A DNA stretch of 64,000 nucleotides from NCBI RefSeq assembly GCF_003096355.1, contig NZ_QEKI01000015.1, positions 62,001 through 126,000 on the forward strand. The letters are read 5' to 3'. Both the position numbers and the translations under genes were made by a program. The notes beneath the pieces were generated by a model. That model made no database searches. It was not told where the DNA came from and worked only from the letters and a program-made list of their open reading frames with translations. This DNA comes from Pontibacter virosus. Lineage in GTDB: Bacteria; Bacteroidota; Bacteroidia; Cytophagales; Hymenobacteraceae. Numbering within the stretch: position 1 is the stretch's first letter; each line of letters opens with the position of its first letter. This document shows positions 36,980 through 46,119 of the stretch, one piece after another.

Positions 36980-39388
36980 TTAAAGTCCCGCTTTTTTGGC
37001 GGCGTACTTAACGGAGAGCGTTGCGAACGTCATCACACTAAGTGTGCTGATCGGCATCAGGATGGCAGAGACGATCGGTGTGAACAGTCCCATCACGGCC
37101 ATGGTCAGGCCGACCACATTGTAAACCAGCGACACAGCAAATGTCAGCAGGATCAGCGTCATGGTCTTCCTGGAAAAGTTCAGGAACTGGCTCAGTTTGT
37201 CGAATGACTCAGCATCCAGAATGGCATCGCAGGACGGTGAGAAGTTGGTGACACTGTTGCTCAGGGCTATACCTGCATCACTTTGCTTCAGGGCACCGGC
37301 GTCGTTGAGGCCGTCTCCTACCATCAGCACTTTGTGGTTATCCTGTTCTTTTAGCTTTTGGATATACTCCAGCTTCTGCACTGGCGACTGGTTGAAGTTC
37401 AACTCTGCCTCAGTGCCAAGCAGTTCCCGCAGTCGTGCCGCCTCGTGGTCGTTGTCACCGGAGAGCACCGCGATCTTCTTGTCTTTCAGATCACCCAGCA
37501 CTTTTTTCAGGCCGTCGCGGTACACGTTGAAGAAGGTATAGTAACCCAGTACTACGCCGTCAACAGATACATAAACAGTTGTTTTGAGCGTGTCTTTCTG
37601 TTTATCAGTAGGAACGCCCAGGTATGCGGCTGAACCTACCCTTATCAACATACCGTTTACTTCGCCTACCAGTCCTTTGCCGGTGAATTCCTGAAAGCCT
37701 GTAACTGGTGCCGTGCTGCCTTTCATGGATTCGCTGATGCGCTGGCTGAGCGGGTGCGTGGAGTGGCGCAGCACTGAAAGTATAGCTTGCGCCTGATCAG
37801 CTGAAAGAGCTTTACCTGTGTAGGTTACCTCTGCTTCGCTTGGCTCTGTGAGCGTGCCGGTTTTGTCGAACACTACTGTGTCGATTTTGGCTAAACGCTC
37901 GACTACCCCGGTGTTTTTGAGGTAGAACTTATTGCGTCCGAATACCCGCATGGTATGGCCGTGCACGAAAGGTGTGGCCAGCGACAAGGCGCAAGGACAA
38001 GCGATGATGAGTACGGACGTAAACGCTTTCATGGCAATGTCCATGTCGCGCGGTACCCAGTAAATGAGCGCACCGGCTGCGACCATCAGGGTCACGATGA
38101 TGAAGTACTTGCCCGCGATGTTAGAGTAGGTATGCAGGTACTGTTCTTCGTTCTTGGAGAATACGGTGTCGTTCCAGAGTTGCGTCAGGTAACCCTGGGA
38201 CACCTCTTTCACCACTTCCAGTTCAATGCTCTCGCCTACCTGGCGACCACCGGCGTAAATCACCTCGCCTACCACCTTTTCTACCGGCTCCGACTCACCA
38301 GATACAAAGCTGTAGTCGATCATGGCACGACCGCGCAACAGGATGGCGTCGGCAGGTATAAGTTCCTGGTTACGAATACGGATACGGTCTCCTACCTGAA
38401 GATTTCGTACCGCTGTGGATGATTCCTCGCCGTTCTCTTTCAGCACCGTGATGGATACCGGGAAATATGAGGTATAGTCGCGGTCGAAGGACAGCGTGTC
38501 GTAGGTGCGCTGCTGGAAATACTTACCGATCAGCATGAAGAACACCAGACCGGTAAACGAATCAAGGTAGCCAGGTCCGCGGCCGGTCAGGATATCAAAA
38601 AGGGAAACAAAGAAGAGCGCCAGCAGACCGGTGGAGATCGGCAGGTCGATGTTGACCATGCGCTGCTTGATGCCCTCCCAAGCCGACGTGAAGAAACCAC
38701 GTGCGCTGTAAAAGAACACAGGTATAGACAGCAGAATGCTCAGGTACCCGAAAAACGAGCCGAAGTTGTGTTGCAGCCCCTGTGTAAAGTCCAGGTAATC
38801 CGGGAAGGCCAGCAGCATAACGTTACCAAAAGCGAAGCCGGCTATACCTAGCTTGTAAATGATGGTGCGACTTTTACTGGTGGTTTTCTTACCGTCGGTG
38901 TCGGCCAGCGTAATGGCGGGCTCATACCCGATACGGGTCAGCAGTTCCACCACTTCACGCAATGAGGTCTTTTCGTGGAGGTATGTGAGGGCCACTTCCT
39001 TGCGCATGAAGTTCACCGTGGTCTCGGCTATACCTGGGTTTAACTTAAAGAGGTTTTCCAGAAGCCAGATACAGGAACTGCAGTGCATCTGCGGAATGTA
39101 GAAGGTCAGCTTGCAGATCTTGTCGCTGCGGAAGTTAATCAGCTGTGCTTCCACCCCCGGATCGTCCAGATAGGCAAAACGCGCCTCTGAGACAGGCTTC
39201 TTGCCTGTCAGGCCTGGGCTTTCCTCCAGGTTATAGTACGTGCAGAGATTGTTTTCTTCGAGAAGTTCATAAACGGCTTTGCACCCGTCGCAGCAAAAGG
39301 CTTTTTCGTGCGCCAAAATGGGTTCGTCACCGCAGGAATCCCCGCAGTGGTAGCAGTTCTGAATATTGGTTTGGAGTGCGGCTTCCAT
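36980..39388 (-). CDS. ccoI: Copper-transporting P-type ATPase CcoI (FixI)
   Basis: An 802-residue heavy-metal P1B ATPase supplying copper to the cbb3 oxidase. The N-terminal cysteine-rich motif (CYHCGDSCGD, FCCDGCKAVYELL) is followed by an HMA-like domain with HCSSCIWLLENLF. The membrane copper site CPC is in IACPCALSLATP. DKTGTLTEP holds the phosphorylated Asp, and MVGDGLNDAGALKQSDAGIA is the hinge. The ATG at 39388 is used instead of the adjacent GTG. It is the first gene of a ccoI-ccoS unit with an FNR-like site upstream. Confidence 0.95.
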   Translation of the reverse strand: MEAALQTNIQNCYHCGDSCGDEPILAHEKAFCCDGCKAVYELLEENNLCTYYNLEESPGLTGKKPVSEARFAYLDDPGVEAQLINFRSDKICKLTFYIPQMHCSSCIWLLENLFKLNPGIAETTVNFMRKEVALTYLHEKTSLREVVELLTRIGYEPAITLADTDGKKTTSKSRTIIYKLGIAGFAFGNVMLLAFPDYLDFTQGLQHNFGSFFGYLSILLSIPVFFYSARGFFTSAWEGIKQRMVNIDLPISTGLLALFFVSLFDILTGRGPGYLDSFTGLVFFMLIGKYFQQRTYDTLSFDRDYTSYFPVSITVLKENGEESSTAVRNLQVGDRIRIRNQELIPADAILLRGRAMIDYSFVSGESEPVEKVVGEVIYAGGRQVGESIELEVVKEVSQGYLTQLWNDTVFSKNEEQYLHTYSNIAGKYFIIVTLMVAAGALIYWVPRDMDIAMKAFTSVLIIACPCALSLATPFVHGHTMRVFGRNKFYLKNTGVVERLAKIDTVVFDKTGTLTEPSEAEVTYTGKALSADQAQAILSVLRHSTHPLSQRISESMKGSTAPVTGFQEFTGKGLVGEVNGMLIRVGSAAYLGVPTDKQKDTLKTTVYVSVDGVVLGYYTFFNVYRDGLKKVLGDLKDKKIAVLSGDNDHEAARLRELLGTEAELNFNQSPVQKLEYIQKLKEQDNHKVLMVGDGLNDAGALKQSDAGIALSNSVTNFSPSCDAILDAESFDKLSQFLNFSRKTMTLILLTFAVSLVYNVVGLTMAVMGLFTPIVSAILMPISTLSVMTFATLSVKYAAKKAGL

Positions 39389-39446
39389 CACAATTATCCT
39401 TTATTAATGTCTGACACAAAGGTAATTGGATGGTGAAGCCTAAAAG

Positions 39447-39460
39447 ATGATGTATGTCAC
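39447..39460 (-). promoter_or_regulatory. FNR-like site upstream of ccoI
   Basis: ATGAT-GTAT-GTCAC is a degenerate version of the 5-4-5 site found before ccoNO and ccoG. On the minus strand it is followed by the same TCTTTT. It lies 59 bp upstream of the ccoI ATG. Only one site is seen here, without the 22-bp partner. Confidence 0.6.
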
Positions 39461-39639
39461 TTTCTGAACTGATATACCTCAGTGCATAGCCCGGCAGAAT
39501 GCCCGACATTTGTTATATCAAACAAGATAATAATGGCTGGCGCAAGAGCGCTGAAAGCCTTTCAAGATAATGTTTTGTGATTAAAGTTTAGTGTTTAGTA
39601 TAAGGTGATTTTAGCTTAGAGGAGAGACTGAGCTACAAT

Positions 39640-39670
39640 AACGGCAGACGTCATACGGCTGCCGTTTTTT
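39640..39670. terminator. Hairpin with T-run downstream of the FNR-type regulator
   Basis: AACGGCAG pairs with CTGCCGTT, followed on the plus strand by TTTT (39667-39670). It lies past the stop of the minus-strand regulator at 39704, but the better T-run is on the plus strand. Confidence 0.7.
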
Positions 39671-39703
39671 ATTGCCTATACCTTATACCTTGCGCCAATC
39701 GAC

Positions 39704-40408
39704 CTAGTCGTACATATGGCTGATCTTGTACAGCTTGTCGTGATCCAGAATGGTAATGGAGCTGCCCTTGGCGGAAATGAGTCCTTCGTCTTTGAACTCG
39801 GAAAGTAGTCGGATAGTCGTTTCCTTGGCAGTACCGACAATGGAGGCCAGGTCTTCGCGGGAGATAGAAATGGTAAATGTATCGCCTTCTTCCCGCTCCT
39901 GATATGTTTTCTGGAGCAGCAGCAAAGCCTCAGCCAAACGCTCGCGTACTGGCTTGTAGGCCATTTGCACCATGCGTTCCTCCGCCTCCCCCAGGGCATT
40001 GGAAATAAGCTTCATCAGCCCACCCGCAAACTCCACGTTCTGACTGATCAACTCCAGGAACTGCGAACGAGGTATAAAACAGATCACAGCATCCTCCAGT
40101 GCAACCGCCGAGGCAGAATAATTGGTGTCAGCCATCAGGGCACGGTACCCGATCAGATCGCCCGGTTTGGCCAGGCGCACGATCTGCTCTTTGCCGTCGC
40201 TACCGAGCTTGGCGATTTTGATCTTGCCGGTGTTGATGCAGTAGAGGCCTGACGGCTTACCCCCCTCATGAAAGATCAGCTGCCCTTTCTTGTAAGTGAA
40301 ACACGATTTGGTTTCAGAAAGGTGCGTCAGCTCAGATGCCCGGCAGCAGCTCAGCAGGGAGTGTGCGCGGCTCGAACAGTTCAGACAGTCAGGGTTGGTG
40401 AATTTCAT
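39704..40408 (-). CDS. FNR-type transcription regulator, probable oxygen sensor
   Basis: A 234-residue Crp/Fnr regulator. N-terminal cysteines at 8, 11, 21 and 22 (PDCLNCSSRAHSLLSCC) precede the effector beta-roll. Cys110 in EDAVICFIPRSQF sits where FNR has Cys122 (VCEIPF), so three N-terminal cysteines plus Cys110 could hold a 4Fe-4S cluster; that is inference. The HTH SREDLASIVGTAKETTIRLL keeps the Glu and Arg that read the TGA half-site in FNR, with Ile in place of Ser212. The ATG at 40408 is chosen over the TTG at 40414. It probably controls the nearby FNR-like sites. Confidence 0.88.
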   Translation of the reverse strand: MKFTNPDCLNCSSRAHSLLSCCRASELTHLSETKSCFTYKKGQLIFHEGGKPSGLYCINTGKIKIAKLGSDGKEQIVRLAKPGDLIGYRALMADTNYSASAVALEDAVICFIPRSQFLELISQNVEFAGGLMKLISNALGEAEERMVQMAYKPVRERLAEALLLLQKTYQEREEGDTFTISISREDLASIVGTAKETTIRLLSEFKDEGLISAKGSSITILDHDKLYKISHMYD

Positions 40409-40516
40409 AAGCAATCAGGATGCTACAAAAGTATGCATTCGCCGGGTATATCGTATGCCTTCTAACATGCTTTTTTTGCAATTCGTTCTCAGGTTATACC
40501 TGTAAGTGTTTAAAGC

Positions 40517-40552
40517 TCAAAAAGAAAGCCCCTGCTTGTGTGCAGAGGCTTT
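40517..40552 (-). terminator. Terminator of the azurin-like gene
   Basis: AAAGCCCCTGC pairs with GCAGAGGCTTT with one mismatch; on the minus strand it continues CTTTTTG. It lies just beyond the stop at 40579. Confidence 0.7.
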
Positions 40553-40578
40553 GCTATTATAAAATCAAGGTATGGGGC

Positions 40579-41112
40579 TTACTCCCTGATAATCAGCTTT
40601 CCTTTCATCAAGGGTGTTTCGCTCGGGTAGGTGTTCACGTACTCGAAAACACCGGTTGTGTCGGGTGCCGTAAACTCCACTGTCACAGACTGACCGGGCA
40701 AAGCCAGGGGCGTCGCTGCCAGCAGCAGAGAGCTGTCTGGCAGGTAGTTGCCCGAAGCACCTGCTTTGCTCCCCTTTTGGGCGGCTTGTGCCGAGTAGCC
40801 TTCTTTCGTGAAAACGATGTTATAGATCATCTTCGGATCCTTCCCTTCGTTGGTAAAAGTCAGCTTTATCAGCGTACCTGCCTTTACCTCGATGGTGTCC
40901 TGATCGAAAGTCATGCTTTCAAGTTCCTCCCCACCGATGGCACGAATACTGATCTCGGCCACATGCTGCAGCGTGGTATCCGCCCCCACCTCCCGTTGCG
41001 TCAGGCTTCCGTCTGTTATTTTTTCAGGTCTGTCCCTTGAACTTTGCTCCTCGCCACAGGAGGCAAGCAGCATGTGTCCAAAGAGCAGGCATACTATTCC
41101 TAACTGTTTCAT
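40579..41112 (-). CDS. Azurin-fold lipoprotein lacking copper ligands
   Basis: A 177-residue predicted lipoprotein (MKQLGIVCLLFGHMLLASC, lipobox LASC, Cys19). From about residue 50 it aligns along the length of azurin: IEVKAGTLIKLTFTNEGKDP, MIYNIVFTKEG, YLPDSSLLLAATPLALPGQS, and VFEYVNTYPSETPLMKG. Azurin's copper site is His46, Cys112, His117 and Met121. By eye those positions are Tyr, Asn, Glu and Met, so three of four ligands are lost. It is therefore unlikely to bind type 1 copper. Electron transfer is improbable; a structural or metal-delivery role is possible. Confidence 0.75.
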   Translation of the reverse strand: MKQLGIVCLLFGHMLLASCGEEQSSRDRPEKITDGSLTQREVGADTTLQHVAEISIRAIGGEELESMTFDQDTIEVKAGTLIKLTFTNEGKDPKMIYNIVFTKEGYSAQAAQKGSKAGASGNYLPDSSLLLAATPLALPGQSVTVEFTAPDTTGVFEYVNTYPSETPLMKGKLIIRE

Positions 41113-41149
41113 AGTTCACATGTTAAGATGATATCCTTATATCTTCGGA

Positions 41150-42892
41150 TTAGCTGAATAGCTCCTGCTCCAGTCGCTTGTCGTGGCCGTAAATGTCATC
41201 ACGGAAGTGTACGTTGCCGTCTTCATCGACCCAGCTGGTGAAGTATACCAGGTATACCTGAATTTGCTTTGGTAAGGTGATCCACTTCTCCTCTCCTCCG
41301 CTAATCGTTTCACGGATGCGGCTCTCGTTCCACTCAGGCATGTCTTTCAGCACGTACTGTGCTAAGTCCATGGGGCGTTCCAGCCTAACGCAGCCATGGC
41401 TGAAACCACGCTGGGTCTGGCTGAACAAGGAGCCGGATGGCGTGTCGTGCAGGTATACGGCGTGCTCGTTCGGAAACAGGAATTTCATCGTGCCAAGCGA
41501 GTTCTTAGGCCCTGGACGCTGGCGAACCATGTAAGGGAAATCCTTTTCAGTGACTGACGACCAGTCGATGGAAGACGGGTCAATCTGCTTTGGTTCACGC
41601 TCTTTGGTCACTACTTCCATGTTCTGCCCTTCCAGATAACCCGGATTTCGGGCCATTGCCGGCGCGATCTCTTTTTCTACAATGCTGTTTGGTACATTCC
41701 AGAAAGGGGCCAACACCACATATTCCATTCTGTCGCTGAAGATTGGTGTGGAATGCATGGTTTTGCCCACGATCACATTCATCTCCATGGTTTTTTTGTA
41801 GGCGCGTTCTGCCTCCGGGCTGTTGTTCGGGTCTTCGTACACATAGAGTTTGTATTCCGGAATGTTTACCCAGATATACTTCTGGTCCAGACTCTTTGGC
41901 ACCAGGCGCTTTGGTATCCAGCGCCAGCGCTCCATGTTCATCATGATCTGCTGGATGCGGTCTTCCACCGGCACGTTCATCGTGCGCAGCGTGTTGCCAC
42001 CTACTTTGCCGTCAGGCACGATGCCGTGAAGTTCCTGGAATGCCTTTACCTGCGCCTCCAGTTTGTCGTCAAACTTGCGCATCACCGGGTCGTTTGCATT
42101 GATCTGTGCAGTTGGGTTCAGGCGTTGGCGAAGCGACAGCACGGCAGCGGCTGTATCGCCTTTCACCAGCATCTTTTTGTTGCCGAGTTCTACTTTAGAC
42201 CAGCCTCCTTTTTCTTCCAGCTCACGGTACTGCTGCAGGGCATCCCGCAGGTCGGCGTAGCCTTTGTGCAGCGCTTCAAACTCGTAGTACGGGTAGGTGC
42301 TTTCACGTTCCTTCAGGATTGTCTGGAGCGCTTTGTGCAGTTTTATTTTATTGTTACGAACGCCCCACTCCACCTGTTTTACGTTGCTTGGGTCGATGCG
42401 GCCCCTGTAAAAATCAGAGGCATAGTTGAAGTAAGTGGCAGTCAGGGCAATATCGATCTGCTGCTGTAATTGCAGACGCGCAGAGTCTTTACGTCCCATC
42501 TCATTGTATTGGCTGATCATCTCGTCGATGGCAACTACCTTATACTCTTTAGGGTCCAGGCCCTCTTGTGCGGCATTGTTTAGGGTCGTCAGCAACTTTT
42601 CTGATTCAGGCACCAGATCGGAGCCCCTGAACCAGCCCAGTCTGTATTCACGATCACCATAAAACTGGTAGATCAGGTCTTCGTGCTCTTTAAACTGCTT
42701 ATGCTGACCAATGTAGTCCTTTATGTATAGACTGTCGGTTTCAGTAGCGGCCACCGTGTTGAGGCCCAGCATTTCTTTAACGCCGCCGCCTTCTTCTTTG
42801 CTATCCCCGCTTTTGTTGCAAGCAGCAAGGCTAAACAGGCAAAGGAAGACCAGACCTATTGGTTTAAATTTCTGTAGGATGAAAGGGTTCAT
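41150..42892 (-). CDS. L,D-transpeptidase (YkuD) lipoprotein
   Basis: A 580-residue envelope protein. The ATG at 42892 gives MNPFILQKFKPIGLVFLCLF and the lipobox LAAC (Cys25). A helical scaffold domain follows, then a peptidoglycan-binding-like repeat (KLEAQVKAFQELHGIVPDGK). The catalytic YkuD domain has HDTPSGSLFSQTQRGFSHGC and VRLERPMDLA, the HxGx...SHGC(V)R motif with the nucleophile Cys. It makes 3-3 cross-links or attaches proteins to peptidoglycan. The layout matches the YcbB/LdtD group. Confidence 0.92.
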   Translation of the reverse strand: MNPFILQKFKPIGLVFLCLFSLAACNKSGDSKEEGGGVKEMLGLNTVAATETDSLYIKDYIGQHKQFKEHEDLIYQFYGDREYRLGWFRGSDLVPESEKLLTTLNNAAQEGLDPKEYKVVAIDEMISQYNEMGRKDSARLQLQQQIDIALTATYFNYASDFYRGRIDPSNVKQVEWGVRNNKIKLHKALQTILKERESTYPYYEFEALHKGYADLRDALQQYRELEEKGGWSKVELGNKKMLVKGDTAAAVLSLRQRLNPTAQINANDPVMRKFDDKLEAQVKAFQELHGIVPDGKVGGNTLRTMNVPVEDRIQQIMMNMERWRWIPKRLVPKSLDQKYIWVNIPEYKLYVYEDPNNSPEAERAYKKTMEMNVIVGKTMHSTPIFSDRMEYVVLAPFWNVPNSIVEKEIAPAMARNPGYLEGQNMEVVTKEREPKQIDPSSIDWSSVTEKDFPYMVRQRPGPKNSLGTMKFLFPNEHAVYLHDTPSGSLFSQTQRGFSHGCVRLERPMDLAQYVLKDMPEWNESRIRETISGGEEKWITLPKQIQVYLVYFTSWVDEDGNVHFRDDIYGHDKRLEQELFS

Positions 42893-43214
42893 GTTAGTTG
42901 GTTTAATGGCTTGAGCGAAAGGCTGTGAAAACACGACAATAATGTATTGCTTGAAATTGTGCTATTTTTTTGAAGTCGGAGCCGTTTCGCTTTTGTTTTG
43001 CTTTATGTACTTTAAACACGTATAAAATGTTCTATATATACCGGTAATGCCAGCTCGCCGCGATGGTACAGATCCATTGCCCGTGAAGTGGATCAACTAT
43101 AATTACTAAAGATTCCTCTATAACATATTACGTATTAAAAGGTCCAGTCGCTGCATTTACAGGATGGTACTTTAAAGTTCATGGCAAAAAATGTATCTTT
43201 CCAGACGATAACCA
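42893..43214. other. A+T-rich spacer between divergent envelope genes
   Basis: About 320 bp separating the L,D-transpeptidase and aminopeptidase genes, which diverge. It has no reading frame of note. TATCTTTC at 43193 is one mismatch from a Bacteroidota -7 element and may serve the aminopeptidase. Confidence 0.5.
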
Positions 43215-45122
43215 ATGTATACAATGACTCCATACCGTAAATTTTTACTTGGATTAGGATTGGCCGGCAGTCTGCAATTAGGTGCCTGCTCTACCCAAAC
43301 CACCACGACAGATGAAACTATGACAGCAGAACAGCAAGGCATGGCCCAGGCGCCTGCCGACGTACACAGCTTTGCCAAGCCTGCCGAGGCTGTGGCACGC
43401 CACCTGGACCTAGACATTGCCGTGAACTTTGAGCAGAAAGTGATTTCCGGCAAAGCCTCCTACCAGATCGAGAACCTGGCAAAAGGCAACGAGATCGTAT
43501 TTGATACGCGCGGGCTTGAAATCGAACAGGTATACTTGGGCAAAGAGCAGACGCCAACCACCTTCAAGCTCGGTGACGAAAAAGAATTCCTCGGCCGACC
43601 GCTGATCATCGCAATTCAGCCTGAAACGGATTATGTAACGATTCAATATAGAACAACAGCCAATGCCGATGCGCTGCAGTGGCTCAACCCGCAGCAGACG
43701 GCCGGCAAGAAGCACCCCTTCCTATTCACGCAATCGCAGGCAATCCTGGCCCGCACCTGGATTCCGATTCAGGATAGCCCGGGTATACGCATCACCTACA
43801 GCGCCAAAGTGCAGGTGCCAAAAGAGCTGATGGCCGTGATGAGCGCAGAGAACCCGCAGCAGAAGAACAAAACCGGCAGCTATACCTTCGAAATGCGCCA
43901 GGCGATTCCGTCTTACCTGATGGCCCTCTCAGTGGGTGACCTGGTGTTCAAGCCGATCGGGCAGCAGACCGGTATTTACGCTGAGCCAGCCACGATTGAT
44001 GCTGCCGTGTATGAGTTTGCTGAAATGGACAAGATGCTGGTAGCCGCCGAAAAACTATATGGCAAGTACCGCTGGGACCGTTACGATCTGCTGGTGCTCC
44101 CTCCTTCCTTCCCCTTCGGCGGTATGGAAAACCCACGCCTGACATTCGTAACGCCTACCGTGCTGGCTAAAGACCGCTCGCTCACCAGCCTGATCGCGCA
44201 CGAACTTGCGCACAGCTGGAGTGGTAACCTGGTGACCAACGGCACCTGGGACGATTTTTGGTTGAACGAGGGCTTTACCGTCTATTTTGAGCGCCGCATC
44301 ATGGAGGAGATCTACGGAAAGGACTACGCCGACATGCTGAACGTGCTGGGCTACCAGGATCTGCAGAACACGCTGCAAGAACTAGGTCCAAATAGCGATG
44401 ATACCCGCCTGAAATTGGATCTTGAAGGACGTGACCCGGACGAAGGCCTGACGGACATTGCCTATGAGAAAGGTAACTTCTTTTTACAAAATATGGAGCG
44501 TGCCGTGGGCCGGGAGCGTTTCGACCAGTTCCTGAACAAATACTTCCAGACCTTTGCTTTCCAGAGTACAAATACTGATCTCTTCCTGGATTTTCTGCGC
44601 AAAGAACTGATTCAGGGCGATGCGAAACTAGTGGAGCAGATCAATATTGAAGGCTGGGTTTATACCCCTGGGCTGCCAGAAGATCATATGAAGCCAACAT
44701 CGAAGCGTTTCGCGCAGGTTGAAGAGTCATTCAAGGCTTGGCAGGGCGGCAAACCGGCCAGTCAGTTGCAGACCAAAGACTGGTCGAGCCACGAGTGGCT
44801 GCACTTTATCCGCATGCTGCCTGAGCAGATGAGCCAGCAGCAGATGGCAGACCTGGACAAAGCCTTTGGCTTCACCAACTCGGGTAATTCTGAGGTACTG
44901 GCGGCCTGGTTCATCCACACCATCCGTAACAACTACGCGGCTGCCGACAAGGCGCTCGACAGCTTCCTGACCAATGTGGGACGTCGTAAGTTCCTGGTGC
45001 CGATCTATAAAGCACTGGCCGCTACGCCGGAAGGCAAGAAGAAGGCGCAGGAAATCTACATTAGAGCCAAGCCTAACTACCATGCCGTGTCCACCAACAC
45101 GCTGGATGCCATGCTGAAATAG
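43215..45122 (+). CDS. M1-family zinc aminopeptidase (leukotriene-A4-hydrolase type), lipoprotein
   Basis: A 635-residue exported peptidase. MYTMTPYRKFLLGLGLAGSL runs into the lipobox LGAC (Cys25). The exopeptidase motif GGMENPRLTFV and the zinc motif HELAHSWSGN with the distal Glu in NEGFTVYFERR are all present. The C-terminal helical domain has the LTA4H-type arrangement. It removes N-terminal residues from peptides in the periplasm. The ATG at 43215 or 43224 are both possible. Confidence 0.93.
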   Translation: MYTMTPYRKFLLGLGLAGSLQLGACSTQTTTTDETMTAEQQGMAQAPADVHSFAKPAEAVARHLDLDIAVNFEQKVISGKASYQIENLAKGNEIVFDTRGLEIEQVYLGKEQTPTTFKLGDEKEFLGRPLIIAIQPETDYVTIQYRTTANADALQWLNPQQTAGKKHPFLFTQSQAILARTWIPIQDSPGIRITYSAKVQVPKELMAVMSAENPQQKNKTGSYTFEMRQAIPSYLMALSVGDLVFKPIGQQTGIYAEPATIDAAVYEFAEMDKMLVAAEKLYGKYRWDRYDLLVLPPSFPFGGMENPRLTFVTPTVLAKDRSLTSLIAHELAHSWSGNLVTNGTWDDFWLNEGFTVYFERRIMEEIYGKDYADMLNVLGYQDLQNTLQELGPNSDDTRLKLDLEGRDPDEGLTDIAYEKGNFFLQNMERAVGRERFDQFLNKYFQTFAFQSTNTDLFLDFLRKELIQGDAKLVEQINIEGWVYTPGLPEDHMKPTSKRFAQVEESFKAWQGGKPASQLQTKDWSSHEWLHFIRMLPEQMSQQQMADLDKAFGFTNSGNSEVLAAWFIHTIRNNYAAADKALDSFLTNVGRRKFLVPIYKALAATPEGKKKAQEIYIRAKPNYHAVSTNTLDAMLK

Positions 45123-45139
45123 GCAATGACTTAACATAC

Positions 45140-45171
45140 AAAAAAGCCCTGCAGTTATGCGGGGCCTTTTT
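45140..45171 (+). terminator. Terminator of the M1 peptidase gene
   Basis: AAAAAGCCCTGCA and TGCGGGGCCTTTTT form an imperfect stem followed by T-rich sequence, 18 bp after the stop at 45122. Confidence 0.8.
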
Positions 45172-45266
45172 GATGCAAACAGGTATAAACAAAAAAATCT
45201 GTCTCCTTCTGGCCAGCTTGTTTAGCATGGGGAAAGGACAGATTTTTTTCGGTATATTTTTAGAGC

Positions 45267-45770
45267 TTACTTTGCTCCTTTGTGTTCAGCTTTTACATTG
45301 ATCTTGCTCTCAGCCAGATCGGTTAGCTTCAGGTCAGTGGCCTTTTCTTCCTCGAGTGTGGTATGCAGCAGGGTTAGAATCTCTTTGTGACCTAACTGCT
45401 TGGCATAGGTGCAAAGTGTACCATAACCGGCAATTTCGTAGTGCTCCACACGCTGAGCCGAAGCAATCAGGGCAGCGTCCATCACATCAGAGTCAGCGTT
45501 TTCAGACATCATGTCCTGCGCTTCTTTGATGATTCCTTCCATTGCCTTGCACTTCTCTCCGGAGGCCTTCATGCCCAATAAATCGAAGACTTGCTCAAGT
45601 CGCTCTATTTGTGTCTCTGTTTCGCTGAGGTGCATCTCAAAAGCCTTCTTCAACTGAGAGGACGAAGCCTCTTTCATCATTTTAGGAAGTGCCTTGGTGA
45701 TCTGCTTTTCAGCGTTGTAGATATCCTTTAGTTCGTGGATGAATAAGTCATTCAGGTTGTTTAGTTTCAT
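45267..45770 (-). CDS. DUF892 ferritin-like protein (YciE/YciF family)
   Basis: A 167-residue four-helix-bundle protein. LNDLFIHELKDIYNAEKQIT opens the family signature, followed by FEMHLSETETQIERLEQVFD with Glu and His residues spaced as in di-iron sites, and VEHYEIAGYGTLCTYAKQLG. The family is stress-induced and may be a ferroxidase-like iron-handling protein. It has its own spacer on both sides. Confidence 0.88.
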   Translation of the reverse strand: MKLNNLNDLFIHELKDIYNAEKQITKALPKMMKEASSSQLKKAFEMHLSETETQIERLEQVFDLLGMKASGEKCKAMEGIIKEAQDMMSENADSDVMDAALIASAQRVEHYEIAGYGTLCTYAKQLGHKEILTLLHTTLEEEKATDLKLTDLAESKINVKAEHKGAK

Positions 45771-46119
45771 AGCTTGGAAAGGTTTAGCGTCGTAAATAAT
45801 TATAAGCCGAAGCTTGTGTGATTACTATACGGGAGGAGGTGCCGGAGGTTTGGAAATATAACTTTTATTATATGAAGTATATATAGTAAGATCACAGATT
45901 AGTTAAATATATAACATTTGTGATATTTTTATTGTGTAAGTCGTGCGTCTTTATTGCAGTACAATTCAGAGAAACAAATAAATACAGGCTTCAGACGTAA
46001 TAAAGATGCTTGTCTCGTAACGATTTTCGAAAATATAGGTAATCTTAGGGGAGGGAAATTTGATCGTAGGACATTTTACCTTTCGCATTAGTATACAATT
46101 AGCATAAAGAGAAGCACAC
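45771..46119. other. A+T-rich spacer upstream of cyanophycinase
   Basis: About 350 bp, strongly A+T-rich, between the divergent DUF892 and cyanophycinase genes. It has many runs such as AAGTATATATAGTAAG but no clear promoter pair, RNA structure or reading frame. Confidence 0.5.

Larger units (their letters stand above)
39389..39703. other. Spacer between ccoI and the FNR-type regulator
   Basis: About 315 bp with no credible protein. It contains the FNR-like site and ccoI leader on the ccoI side, and a strong hairpin with a plus-strand T-run near 39640-39670 on the regulator side. The plus-strand T-run has no gene to end, which leaves room for a small transcript. Confidence 0.5.
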
